NCBI GenBank assembly: GCA_049582065.1
Contig: JBAUTF010000016.1
Location: 1-8,229, forward strand
Reading direction: 5' to 3'
From: DATKSS01 sp049582065
GTDB taxonomy: Bacteria > Chloroflexota > Dormibacteria > Dormibacterales > Dormibacteraceae
DNA length: 8,229 nt
This document shows, piece by piece, positions 1 to 6,708 of this stretch (position 1 is the first letter of the stretch; every line of letters begins with the position of its first letter). The notes under the pieces were generated by a model that searched no databases, had not been told where the DNA came from, and worked only from the letters and a program-made list of their open reading frames with translations. A program made the translations under genes and the position numbers.

Positions 1-2019
1 GGCGGCCCGGACAAGCCGCTCGCGATCGACCGCGTGTACTACGCGGGCCAGCCGGTCGCGGCGGTGGTCGCGGAGAGCGAAGCGGCCGCGGTCGACGCAG
101 CGGTGCTCGTCGAGGTCGACTACGAGCCTCTCGAGGTGGTCTCGGACCCCGAGCATGCGATGCGGGAAGGCTCGCCGCTCGTCCTCGAGCCCTCCGACGA
201 GAGCTCGGAAGGCGATGCCTCCATGCATGGTGCCGCTACCGACTCTGAATCGGAACCGGTGGTTCGCCCACGCAATGTCAGCGCAGTGGCGACCTTCAAG
301 CGCGGTGACGCCGGCGCCGGCTTGAAATCCTCAGACACAGTGATCAAGGCCACGTACCGGATCGCCGGCGTGCACCACTCCTTCATCGAGCCGCATGTCT
401 CGATGGTCCGGCCCGAGCCGGGCGGCGGGATGACGATCTGGGCGCCGACCCAGGGCCCATTCATGGTCCGCGACGAGATCGCCAAGCTGCTCGACGCCGC
501 GCCACATGAAATCCGCGTGATCCCGATGCCTGTGGGCGGCGGCTTCGGCGGAAAGGTGATGTTGCTCGAAGCAGTCCTCGCCCTCCTCGCCCGAAAGGTT
601 CGCCGGCCTCTTCGCCTGACGCTGACACGGCAGCAGGAGTTCATGCTCGGGCACCCCGCGCCCGCCGCGCTGTTCGACATCGAGCTCGGCGCCAAGAGCG
701 ACGGGACGCTGGTCGCGCTACGCGCGCGCTACCGCTACGACAACGGCGCGACCGGTGGCTGGCACGCGGGCATCACGGGTTCCTTCCTCGGCGGCACCTA
801 CCGCATCCCCAACTTCGACATCACCGGCTACGAGGTCTCGACGAACAAGACCCCAACCGACGCCTACCGCGCGCCCGGCGGCCCGCAGGCTTACTTCGCG
901 CTGGAGTCGGCGATGGACGAGCTCGCGACCGAGCTCGGGATCGACCCGATCGAGCTGCGATTGCGCAACGCCTCACGCGAAGGCGACCCCATGGCGGATG
1001 AGAACCCGTGGCCTCGGATCGGAATGGTCGAATGTCTCGAGGCCGCCCAGCGGCATCCGCTCTACATCGAGGCGCTACAGGCCGGCGAAGGCGTCGGCGT
1101 GGCGCTCGGCTCCTGGGGCGGCGCTCGTACGCCGGCCGCGGCGGGGTGCAGGGTCGAGCCCGACGGCACGCTGGCGGTCCTCATCGGCTCGCCCGACATC
1201 AGCGGCTCGGCCACCGGGCTCGGCCTGATCGCGGCCGAGGCGTTCGGGATCTCCCCCGACAAAGTCCGCGTGGACGTCGGCGACACCGCGACAGCGCCGT
1301 TCGGGCCCATGGCCGCCGGCAGCCAGGTCACGTACAGCGTGGGCGGGGCGGTCCACGAGGCGGCCCTCGAGGCCAGGCGCCAGCTGCTCGAGATCGCGAC
1401 CGAGCAGCTCGAAGCGGCCCCGGAGGACCTCGACGTCGCGGATGGCCGCGTCACCGTCAAGGGCGTGCCGGACCGTTTTGTCGAGATCACCCAGCTCGTC
1501 GCGCTGAGCACGGAGTTCATGGGCAAGTTCCGCCCGATCCAGTCGACCGGCCGCTCGGCGGTGCAGAGCGCTTCGCCCGCCTTCACCGTCCACATTGCGC
1601 GGGTCAGGACCGACCCGGAGACGGGTGCATTCCAGCTCACCGGCTACGCGGCGATCCAGGACGTCGGCCGTGCGATCAACCCGCCGGAGGCGGAGGGCCA
1701 GATCCACGGCGGAGCGGCCCAGTCGCTCGGGCGCGCGCTGGGCGAGCAGCTCTTCTATGACTCTGACGCGCAGCTGCGCACCGGCAGCTTCCTCGACTAC
1801 GACCTGCCGACGATCGACCAGCTGCCGACGATCGACGTGCAGCTCGTCGAGGTCCCGTCGCCCGTGGGGCCGCTCGGCGCCAAGGGAGCCGGCGAGCCGC
1901 CCGCGATACCAGGGCCGGCCGCGCTGGCCAACGCCCTGGCCCGAGCCACCGGGGTCAGGCTGCGCGAGATGCCGATCGACCGCTCGCTTCTGGTGAGGGC
2001 GCGCGGCGCTGATCAGTAG
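1..2019 (+). CDS. Xanthine dehydrogenase/CoxL-like molybdopterin-binding large subunit (5' truncated by window edge)
   Basis: Large subunit of a molybdenum hydroxylase (xanthine dehydrogenase/aldehyde oxidase/CO dehydrogenase superfamily), which binds the molybdopterin cofactor and hydroxylates a substrate in a cytoplasmic complex with FAD and 2Fe-2S subunits. The frame is open from base 1, so the start lies outside; 672 residues remain, and family members are usually about 750-800, so roughly 100 are missing. The first ~50 residues (YYAGQPVAAVVAES) look like the end of the hammerhead domain. Counting from base 1, GGGFGGK is at residues 179-185, AYRAPGG at 288-294, GDTATAPFGPMAAGSQ near 428-443, and GAKGAGE at 626-632 with the expected catalytic Glu632. 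The AYRAPGG loop lacks the Cys-containing AYRCSFR of form I CO dehydrogenase, so a true CO oxidiser is unlikely; the substrate cannot be read from sequence. otsA follows within about 13 nt, so cotranscription is plausible. The partner FAD and FeS subunits are not in the window. Confidence 0.93.
   Translation, partial: GGPDKPLAIDRVYYAGQPVAAVVAESEAAAVDAAVLVEVDYEPLEVVSDPEHAMREGSPLVLEPSDESSEGDASMHGAATDSESEPVVRPRNVSAVATFKRGDAGAGLKSSDTVIKATYRIAGVHHSFIEPHVSMVRPEPGGGMTIWAPTQGPFMVRDEIAKLLDAAPHEIRVIPMPVGGGFGGKVMLLEAVLALLARKVRRPLRLTLTRQQEFMLGHPAPAALFDIELGAKSDGTLVALRARYRYDNGATGGWHAGITGSFLGGTYRIPNFDITGYEVSTNKTPTDAYRAPGGPQAYFALESAMDELATELGIDPIELRLRNASREGDPMADENPWPRIGMVECLEAAQRHPLYIEALQAGEGVGVALGSWGGARTPAAAGCRVEPDGTLAVLIGSPDISGSATGLGLIAAEAFGISPDKVRVDVGDTATAPFGPMAAGSQVTYSVGGAVHEAALEARRQLLEIATEQLEAAPEDLDVADGRVTVKGVPDRFVEITQLVALSTEFMGKFRPIQSTGRSAVQSASPAFTVHIARVRTDPETGAFQLTGYAAIQDVGRAINPPEAEGQIHGGAAQSLGRALGEQLFYDSDAQLRTGSFLDYDLPTIDQLPTIDVQLVEVPSPVGPLGAKGAGEPPAIPGPAALANALARATGVRLREMPIDRSLLVRARGADQ
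1804..1836 (+). repeat. 15-bp direct repeat (18-bp period) inside the molybdopterin subunit gene
   Basis: CTGCCGACGATCGAC occurs at 1804-1818 and again at 1822-1836, separated by CAG, encoding LPTIDQLPTID. The segment falls where family members have DYxLPTxxDLPxI, so it probably reflects a natural protein motif made identical at DNA level, not a functional element. Confidence 0.6.
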
Positions 2020-2021
2020 GC

Positions 2022-2025
2022 AGGG
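2022..2025 (+). promoter_or_regulatory. Shine-Dalgarno-like AGGG that supports a CTG start for otsA
   Basis: AGGG sits just after the molybdopterin-subunit stop codon (2017-2019), with 7 nt between it and CTG 2033, a normal ribosome-binding spacing. No comparable purine-rich motif precedes GTG 2081. This is the main sequence argument for translation of otsA beginning upstream of the first conventional start codon. It is a short motif and could occur by chance. Confidence 0.45.
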
Positions 2026-2032
2026 TTCATCG

Positions 2033-3520
2033 CTGCGCGCCTACATCGCGCGCACGCTGCCGGACTTCTCGCCCATCCTGGTGAGCAACCGCGCCCCCCA
2101 CGAGCCCAGGCCGGAAGGAGGGTTCCGCCGCGGAGCCGGCGGAGTGATCACGGCGCTGCTCACCATGGCCGAAGCCATGGACGCCGACTGGGTGGCGTGC
2201 GCGCGGACCGACGCGGAGCGAGAGCTCGCCGCACGGGTGGGCGCGCCCGTCACGGTCCCGCTGCTGCAGTCGACCGGGCGGCTGTACTACGCGACCCCCA
2301 GTCGGGAGCAGTACGAGATGTACTACTCGGTCATCGCCAACCCCGTGCTGTGGTTCATTCAGCACTACCTCTGGGACCTCGGCAACGAACCCGTGATCGA
2401 CGAGAGGATCCACCAGGCCTGGACCGACGGGTACGTCAAGGTCAACGAGCAGATGGCGGCCAAGGTGGTCGAGGTGGCGCGTGCCGGCCCCGGACGGCCC
2501 CTTGTGCTCGTCCACGACTACCAGCTCTACCTGGTTCCCAGGCTCGTGCGGCGCGAGCTGCCGGACGCCGTCATCCAGCATTTCGTCCACGTCCCGTGGC
2601 CGACTCCCCAGTACTGGAAGGTGCTGCCCAAGCACATGCGCGACGCCATCCTCGAGGGCCTGCTCGGAAGCGACATCGTCGGATTCCAGTCGAGCCTCGA
2701 CGTTCGCAACTTCCTGATGACGTGCGAGGAGAACTCCGGGCTGCAGGTCGACGAACGTGAGCGCGCAGTCGTCTCTGGAGGTCGTGTCACATACGCGCGC
2801 TCGTATCCGATTTCCATCGACGTGTCCTCGACGATGCGGCTGGCCGCGTCACGCGGAGTTCACCGCCAGGAGTTCGAGATTGCGAGCTGGCGGCCCGAGC
2901 GCCTGATCGTCCGCATCGACCGCACGGATCCGTCCAAGAACATCGTCCGCGGGTTCATCGCCTACGAAAAGCTGCTCCGCTATCACCAGGAGCTGCGAGG
3001 ACACGTGCAGTTCTGGGCATTCCTGCAGCCGTCACGGCAGGACGTCGCCGTCTACAGCCGCTATCTCCGGCAGATCCGTCAGACCGCAGGCCGGATCAAC
3101 AGCGAGTTCGGCACCGAGCAGTGGCAGCCGATCCGAATCGAGATCGGCGAGAGCGAGCGAAAGGCGATCGCCGCCCTGAAGAACTTCGACGTGCTCCTGG
3201 TCAACCCGGTCTACGACGGGCTCAACCTGGTCGTGAAGGAGGGCGCGCTGGTCAATCGAACCGACGGCGTGATCGTCCTGTCGGAGAACGCGGGAGCGCA
3301 CGAGGAGCTGCGAGGCAGCGTGCTGTCGATCAACCCGTTCGACGTCGAGGCGACCGCCGAGGCGATCTTCACGGGGTTGACCATGCCGCTCGCGAGCCGC
3401 CGCCGGATGAACGAGGCGGCCAGAGAGGTGGTCCGCACCAACGACATCGCCAGGTGGATCAGCCACCAGGCCCGCGACCTGCGCGACCTGGTCCCTCCGG
3501 ACCGGCCGAAGACCATTTAG
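2033..3520 (+). CDS. otsA: Trehalose-6-phosphate synthase (GT20 family); start probably CTG 2033, else GTG 2081
   Basis: GT20 glycosyltransferase, expected to join a nucleotide-activated glucose to glucose-6-phosphate to give trehalose-6-phosphate in the cytoplasm. Numbered from CTG 2033 (495 aa): ILVSNRAP with the N-loop SNR at 17-19, RGAGG, LVHDYQ with Asp162 (equivalent to E. coli Asp130), HVPWPTPQYW, DIVGFQS, RIDRTDPSKN with Arg294 and Lys302 (donor phosphate contacts), DGLNLVVKE with Asp395 and Glu403, and LSENAGAHEEL. The RIDRTDPSKN loop is three residues longer than E. coli RLDYSKG, marking a distinct clade. GTG 2081 would start inside the first Rossmann strand and remove ILV. The frame is open upstream to a stop at 1994-1996 but holds no ATG, GTG or TTG. 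It converges with otsB. Other GT20 activities (glucosylglycerol-phosphate synthase, VldE-like) cannot be excluded, but a phosphatase partner next door favours trehalose. Confidence 0.88.
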   Translation: MRAYIARTLPDFSPILVSNRAPHEPRPEGGFRRGAGGVITALLTMAEAMDADWVACARTDAERELAARVGAPVTVPLLQSTGRLYYATPSREQYEMYYSVIANPVLWFIQHYLWDLGNEPVIDERIHQAWTDGYVKVNEQMAAKVVEVARAGPGRPLVLVHDYQLYLVPRLVRRELPDAVIQHFVHVPWPTPQYWKVLPKHMRDAILEGLLGSDIVGFQSSLDVRNFLMTCEENSGLQVDERERAVVSGGRVTYARSYPISIDVSSTMRLAASRGVHRQEFEIASWRPERLIVRIDRTDPSKNIVRGFIAYEKLLRYHQELRGHVQFWAFLQPSRQDVAVYSRYLRQIRQTAGRINSEFGTEQWQPIRIEIGESERKAIAALKNFDVLLVNPVYDGLNLVVKEGALVNRTDGVIVLSENAGAHEELRGSVLSINPFDVEATAEAIFTGLTMPLASRRRMNEAAREVVRTNDIARWISHQARDLRDLVPPDRPKTI

Positions 3521-4290
3521 CCCGGCGCCGAGTCAGCCCACTCGACGATCGCCTGGAGGAAAACCGCCGCCTCCTCCGGACCCCACACCACGATGTCGCA
3601 CAGGTGGAATAGGTCCTTCGGAGCTTCGGGGGAATCGACGCCGACCGACAGATGCGGATAGTCGACGCTTCCGATGTACTCGAACATCGAGCGGTCGTTC
3701 TCGTCATCGCCCAGGCACACCACGGCGGCGGGATCGACGGCCGGGAGCAGGGCCGCGAGGGCGCTGCCCTTCCCCGCTTTCGGCGCGTGGACCTCGACCA
3801 CCTTGCGGCCGGGCGCGGCCGCAAGCCGGCCACCGTCGAGGAGCGGCTTCAACAAGGCCAGCATCTCCTCCCCGCGGATGTCGGCCTGGCGGAAATGGAC
3901 GGCGCTGCTGGCCGGTTTGGCCTCGAGCCAGGCTCCCGGAATCCGCTCCAGCAGCTTTGAGACGTCGTGGTTGAACTGGTCGAACGCCTGTTTCTGGGCA
4001 TGCCGCGGAAGGGCGAGCCCGCTGTCGCCGATGAGCCGCACCCCGGAGATCGGCACCAGCTCCTCGAGCTGGGAGGGCGTCCTGCTGCTCAGCACGATCA
4101 CGTCGGCGAGGACCTCGACGAGCCGGCGCAACGCGTCGAGAGACTCAGGCCGCGCCACAGCCTGGGCGGGGTCAGGCACCATGTCGGCGAGCGTGCCGTC
4201 GAAGTCGGTGATCAGCACGAGCTCGCTCGGAGGAACGGTCGCGACCGCGGAATCGCGCCACGCTTCGGCGATCGTCTGAGATTTCAACAC
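3517..4290 (-). CDS. otsB: Trehalose-6-phosphate phosphatase (HAD superfamily)
   Basis: Removes phosphate from trehalose-6-phosphate to give trehalose, the second step after OtsA. The 257-residue length is typical. All HAD motifs are visible: motif I DFDGT at 29-33 (Asp29 nucleophile, Asp31 acid/base), motif II LSSR at 67-70 (family usually SGR, here SSR), Lys174 in AGKGSAL (motif III), and motif IV GDDEND at 194-199 for Mg2+ binding. AVHFRQAD at 130-137 belongs to the cap region. The start is GTG 4290, only 2 nt after the TAG of the upstream acyl-CoA dehydrogenase gene, so translational coupling is likely; no clear Shine-Dalgarno was seen. It is the last gene of the leftward operon. Its TAA stop (3517-3519) overlaps the TAG of convergent otsA (3518-3520). 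The unusual point is that otsB travels with an AidB-like gene rather than in line with otsA. Confidence 0.92.
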   Translation of the reverse strand: MLKSQTIAEAWRDSAVATVPPSELVLITDFDGTLADMVPDPAQAVARPESLDALRRLVEVLADVIVLSSRTPSQLEELVPISGVRLIGDSGLALPRHAQKQAFDQFNHDVSKLLERIPGAWLEAKPASSAVHFRQADIRGEEMLALLKPLLDGGRLAAAPGRKVVEVHAPKAGKGSALAALLPAVDPAAVVCLGDDENDRSMFEYIGSVDYPHLSVGVDSPEAPKDLFHLCDIVVWGPEEAAVFLQAIVEWADSAPG

Positions 4291-4292
4291 GT

Positions 4293-5948
4293 CTAATTAC
4301 AACGTGGGCGGTGCCGCTCGATGACCGATTCGAACTTGGGGCTCGGTCTCAGCGTGCCGAAAGTCAGGCCGCCTTCGCCCGCCAGCCGTGAGGCGCAGAA
4401 GAGCTCGGCGACGGCCGGGTCGCCATGGCGCAGGAGCAGCGACGCCTGCAGGACGACCGCCATCCTCTCGACGAGATCCCGGGCCCGGCTCTCGGCTTCA
4501 TGCGGTTCGGCGATGTCCTTCTTCAGAGCGCTGATGGAGCGGTCGAGCCGGTGATCCGCGCCCTGGGCCGACTCGACCTCGGCGAAGAACGCCGATACCG
4601 AGTCCGGCTCCTTTCGCATCGCGCGAAGCACGTCGAGCGCGTTGACATTGCCCGATCCCTCCCAGATCGAGTTGACAGGCGCCTCGCGATAGAGACGGGG
4701 CAGGATCGACTCCTCGACGTAACCGTTGCCTCCGTGGCATTCCAGCGCCTCTGCGACCACTCCGATGGCGCGCTTGCAGGTCCAGAACTTCGCGACCGCC
4801 ACCGCCAGACGGCGGAAGTGTGCTTCGGCCGGGTCGGTGGAGCGGTCGAAGGCGCCTGCCAGGCGCATCATCAGCACGGTCGTCGCCTCGGACTCGATCG
4901 CCAGGTCGGCCAGCACGTTCATCATCAGCGGCTGCTCGCTCAGAACCTTGCCGAAAGCCATGCGATGTGCGGTGTGGTGCGTCGCCTGGGCGACCGCCTG
5001 CCTCATCAGCGACGCGGAACCGATCACGCAGTCCAGCCGCGTGTGGTTGACCATGTCGATGATGGTCCGGACCCCTCTTCCCTCCTCGCCGACCATCACC
5101 GCCCACGCGTTGTCGAGCGCGACCTCCGCCGACGCGTTGGAGCGGTTGCCGAGCTTGTCCTTCAAGCGCTCGATGTGAAAGCTGTTCCGAGTGCCGTCGG
5201 GCAGGACGCGCGGCAGCAGGAAGCACGAGAGCCCGCCCGGCGCCTGCGCAAGGACCAGGAATGCATCGCACATCGGCGCCGAGCAGAACCATTTCTGCCC
5301 GGTGAGCAGGTGCGCGCCGCCATCGCCGGCCGGGACCGCCCGCGTGGTGTTGGAGCGGACGTCCGAACCACCCTGGCGTTCGGTCATCGCCATGCCGAAC
5401 AGCAAGCCGCGCTTGGTCGACGCCGGCCGCAGGCCGGGGTCATAGTCGAGCGTGGTGACGAGCGGCTCCCACAGCGCGGCGACGTCCGGCTGCTTGCGCA
5501 GGGCGGGGATGACCGCGTACGTCATCGAGACCGGGCAGCCGTGGCCGCCCTCGACCTGCGACCACACATAGAAGGCGGCCGCCCGCGCCGCGTGGGCGCC
5601 CGGACGCGGTTCGCGCCAGGGCAGAGCGTGGAGGCCGTGCCCGATGGCGACCTTCATCAGCTCGTGCCACGCGGGGTGGAACTCGACCTCGTCGACCCGG
5701 TTGCCGAACCGGTCGTGCGTGCGCAGCACAGGCGGGTTGTCGTTCGCCTGGAACCCCCAGTCGATCGCCTGCTGCGTTCCGGCGAGCTGGCCGAGCTCGT
5801 GCACCATGTCCTGAGCCCACGAGGCGCCTTCTCGCTCCAGCGATTCCCGCAGCGGGAGGTCGGAGTCGAAAAGGTTGTAGTCGACGAGGGGCGGCGGCTG
5901 GTTGCTATTCAGCACTGACGCGAGTATGAACCCGTGCGGGAGGCGCAT
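4293..5948 (-). CDS. AidB-like acyl-CoA dehydrogenase family flavoprotein
   Basis: Acyl-CoA dehydrogenase superfamily protein closely resembling E. coli AidB, an FAD protein of the alkylation (Ada) response that binds DNA and has weak isovaleryl-CoA dehydrogenase activity. AidB hallmarks run the whole length: NQPPPLVDYNLFDSD at the N-terminus, EFHPAWHELM, TKRGLLFGMAMTERQGGSDVR split over about 178-197 (FAD-binding segment), LKDKLGNRSNAS, and NSIWEGSGN with Glu430 at the position of the acyl-CoA dehydrogenase catalytic base. The start is uncertain. ATG 5948 gives 551 aa, with a GAAGG only 2 nt upstream. GTG 5915 gives 540 aa, nearer the family N-terminus (E. coli AidB is 541 aa), but has no Shine-Dalgarno. 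The same frame stays open further upstream, but that would lie inside the regulator gene. The gene overlaps the regulator by 44 nt (ATG) or 11 nt (GTG) and ends 2 nt before otsB. Whether it acts in DNA protection or acyl-CoA metabolism is unknown. Confidence 0.9.
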   Translation of the reverse strand: MRLPHGFILASVLNSNQPPPLVDYNLFDSDLPLRESLEREGASWAQDMVHELGQLAGTQQAIDWGFQANDNPPVLRTHDRFGNRVDEVEFHPAWHELMKVAIGHGLHALPWREPRPGAHAARAAAFYVWSQVEGGHGCPVSMTYAVIPALRKQPDVAALWEPLVTTLDYDPGLRPASTKRGLLFGMAMTERQGGSDVRSNTTRAVPAGDGGAHLLTGQKWFCSAPMCDAFLVLAQAPGGLSCFLLPRVLPDGTRNSFHIERLKDKLGNRSNASAEVALDNAWAVMVGEEGRGVRTIIDMVNHTRLDCVIGSASLMRQAVAQATHHTAHRMAFGKVLSEQPLMMNVLADLAIESEATTVLMMRLAGAFDRSTDPAEAHFRRLAVAVAKFWTCKRAIGVVAEALECHGGNGYVEESILPRLYREAPVNSIWEGSGNVNALDVLRAMRKEPDSVSAFFAEVESAQGADHRLDRSISALKKDIAEPHEAESRARDLVERMAVVLQASLLLRHGDPAVAELFCASRLAGEGGLTFGTLRPSPKFESVIERHRPRCN

Positions 5949-6240
5949 TGCCTTCAGCGATCTCGCGCAGGGCCGCCAGGTGGCGCTCAAACGTTCGCCT
6001 GCCCTGTCCTGTGAGGGATAGCCAGGTCCTCGCCCGGCTGTCCACATAACCCTTGTGGACTTTGACGTAGCCCACCTCTTGCAGCGCGCTGACCTGTTTC
6101 GAAAGCACCGAATCGTTGACCTCGACCTGGTCGCGGACGAAACCAAACTCAGCCCGGTCGGCCGCCGCCAGCAATGCCATGATCGAAAAGCGAACAGGAT
6201 GGCCGAGGAGGTCGTCCAGGAGGTGCCTGGGGTGACTCAC
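5905..6240 (-). CDS. Winged-helix (HTH_34/MarR-like) transcriptional regulator
   Basis: A 111-residue DNA-binding protein that is almost entirely one winged-helix domain. HPVRFSIMALLAAADRAEF (14-32) forms the first helix region. FVRDQVEVNDSVLSKQVSALQEVGYV (34-59) is the helix-turn-helix, with SVLSKQVSALQ as recognition helix. VKVHKGYVDSRARTWLSLTGQGRRTF (59-84) is the beta wing, and a last helix (RHLAALREIAEG) probably dimerises. This matches the small single-domain regulators annotated as winged helix DNA-binding domain (HTH_34), which act as dimers on palindromes. Start GTG 6240 overlaps the TGA of the preceding membrane gene as GTGA; a GGAGG lies 2 nt upstream, closer than ideal. A longer open frame upstream exists but lies within the membrane gene and lacks domain similarity. 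The natural target is the palindrome at 7180-7211 at the head of its own operon (inference). No effector-binding domain is present. Confidence 0.88.
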   Translation of the reverse strand: MSHPRHLLDDLLGHPVRFSIMALLAAADRAEFGFVRDQVEVNDSVLSKQVSALQEVGYVKVHKGYVDSRARTWLSLTGQGRRTFERHLAALREIAEGNAPPARVHTRVSAE

Positions 6241-6707
6241 CGCCTCCTTCCGACCACCAACGCACCCACCAGAAGAGGGGCCACTGCAATCACCGCGGTG
6301 AGCACAAAGTGCGGTCCCCGAAGGGGATCTCCGGGCAAGTACCAGCCGGCGTTCGATCCCAATACGTGAACCCAACTATTCAAGAACAGCCAGGCGGCGA
6401 TCGACGCACCGAAGATGACGCTGCCGGTTCTGCTGCGGGCGCGCTGGCGGCCCAGCAACAACAGAAATGCGACGAGACCTCCGCCCAGCAGCCCCTCGAC
6501 CGCGATGCCTTCGATCGGTCCGACCCAGCCCGGAATCCCTCTGCTGGGCATGACGACGATCAAGGCCATTCCAGCTACCCACAACCCGGCAAGGACGATC
6601 AGAGCCGGCTGGAAGAGTCGATCGGAGGCATTGACCGCAGCTCTTCGCAGCTCCACCTCGGTCAGTGCTGAGCGAGCGCCTTCGGGAGTGGGGTCCTGAA
6701 CGCTCAC
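6237..6707 (-). CDS. Four-helix integral membrane protein, paralogue of upstream neighbour
   Basis: Function not recognised. The 156-residue protein has a charged N-terminal stretch (about 1-32, with LRRAAVNASDR) and four hydrophobic segments at about 34-53, 66-86, 97-117 and 133-153, ending in GRRR. A basic loop RQRARSRTG (87-95) lies between TM2 and TM3 and, by the positive-inside rule, faces the cytoplasm along with both termini. A loop between TM3 and TM4 has GWYLPGDPLRGPHF. It shares architecture and motifs with the protein encoded at 6709-7158, so the two are tandem duplicates. The start is GTG 6707, 1 nt after the TGA of that gene, with no strong Shine-Dalgarno, suggesting coupled translation; the stop overlaps the regulator start by 4 nt. 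Its place beside a winged-helix regulator suggests a sensing, transport-accessory or membrane-stress role, but nothing in the sequence identifies one. Confidence 0.8.
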   Translation of the reverse strand: MSVQDPTPEGARSALTEVELRRAAVNASDRLFQPALIVLAGLWVAGMALIVVMPSRGIPGWVGPIEGIAVEGLLGGGLVAFLLLLGRQRARSRTGSVIFGASIAAWLFLNSWVHVLGSNAGWYLPGDPLRGPHFVLTAVIAVAPLLVGALVVGRRR

Positions 6708-6708
6708 C

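Noticed and set aside
1008..1760. 250-codon + strand frame inside the molybdopterin subunit gene
   Set aside because: Arg/Gly-rich frame-shifted shadow of the real gene with no domain.
1..2019. Form I carbon monoxide dehydrogenase large subunit (coxL)
   Set aside because: The diagnostic AYRCSFR loop is absent; the sequence reads AYRAPGG at residues 288-294.
4286..4306. CACGT/ACGTG inverted arms around the aidB-otsB junction
   Set aside because: Only five base pairs with a 9-nt loop, lying within coding and start sequences; too short to support as a regulatory site.
4425..5918. A 497-codon open frame on the + strand opposite the AidB-like gene
   Set aside because: Its product is rich in Arg, Asp and Val with no recognisable domain, and the - strand encodes full-length AidB motifs. 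Long antisense frames are expected in high-GC coding sequence.
5949..6146. Upstream extension of the AidB-like gene to a start at 6146
   Set aside because: The extra ~66 residues have no family similarity and lie entirely inside the regulator gene, whose winged-helix motifs are clear in another frame.
6241..6375. Upstream extension of the regulator to 6375
   Set aside because: The added 45 residues are low-complexity and overlap the C-terminal helix of the membrane gene; GTG 6240 forms a standard GTGA overlap and fits the domain boundary.
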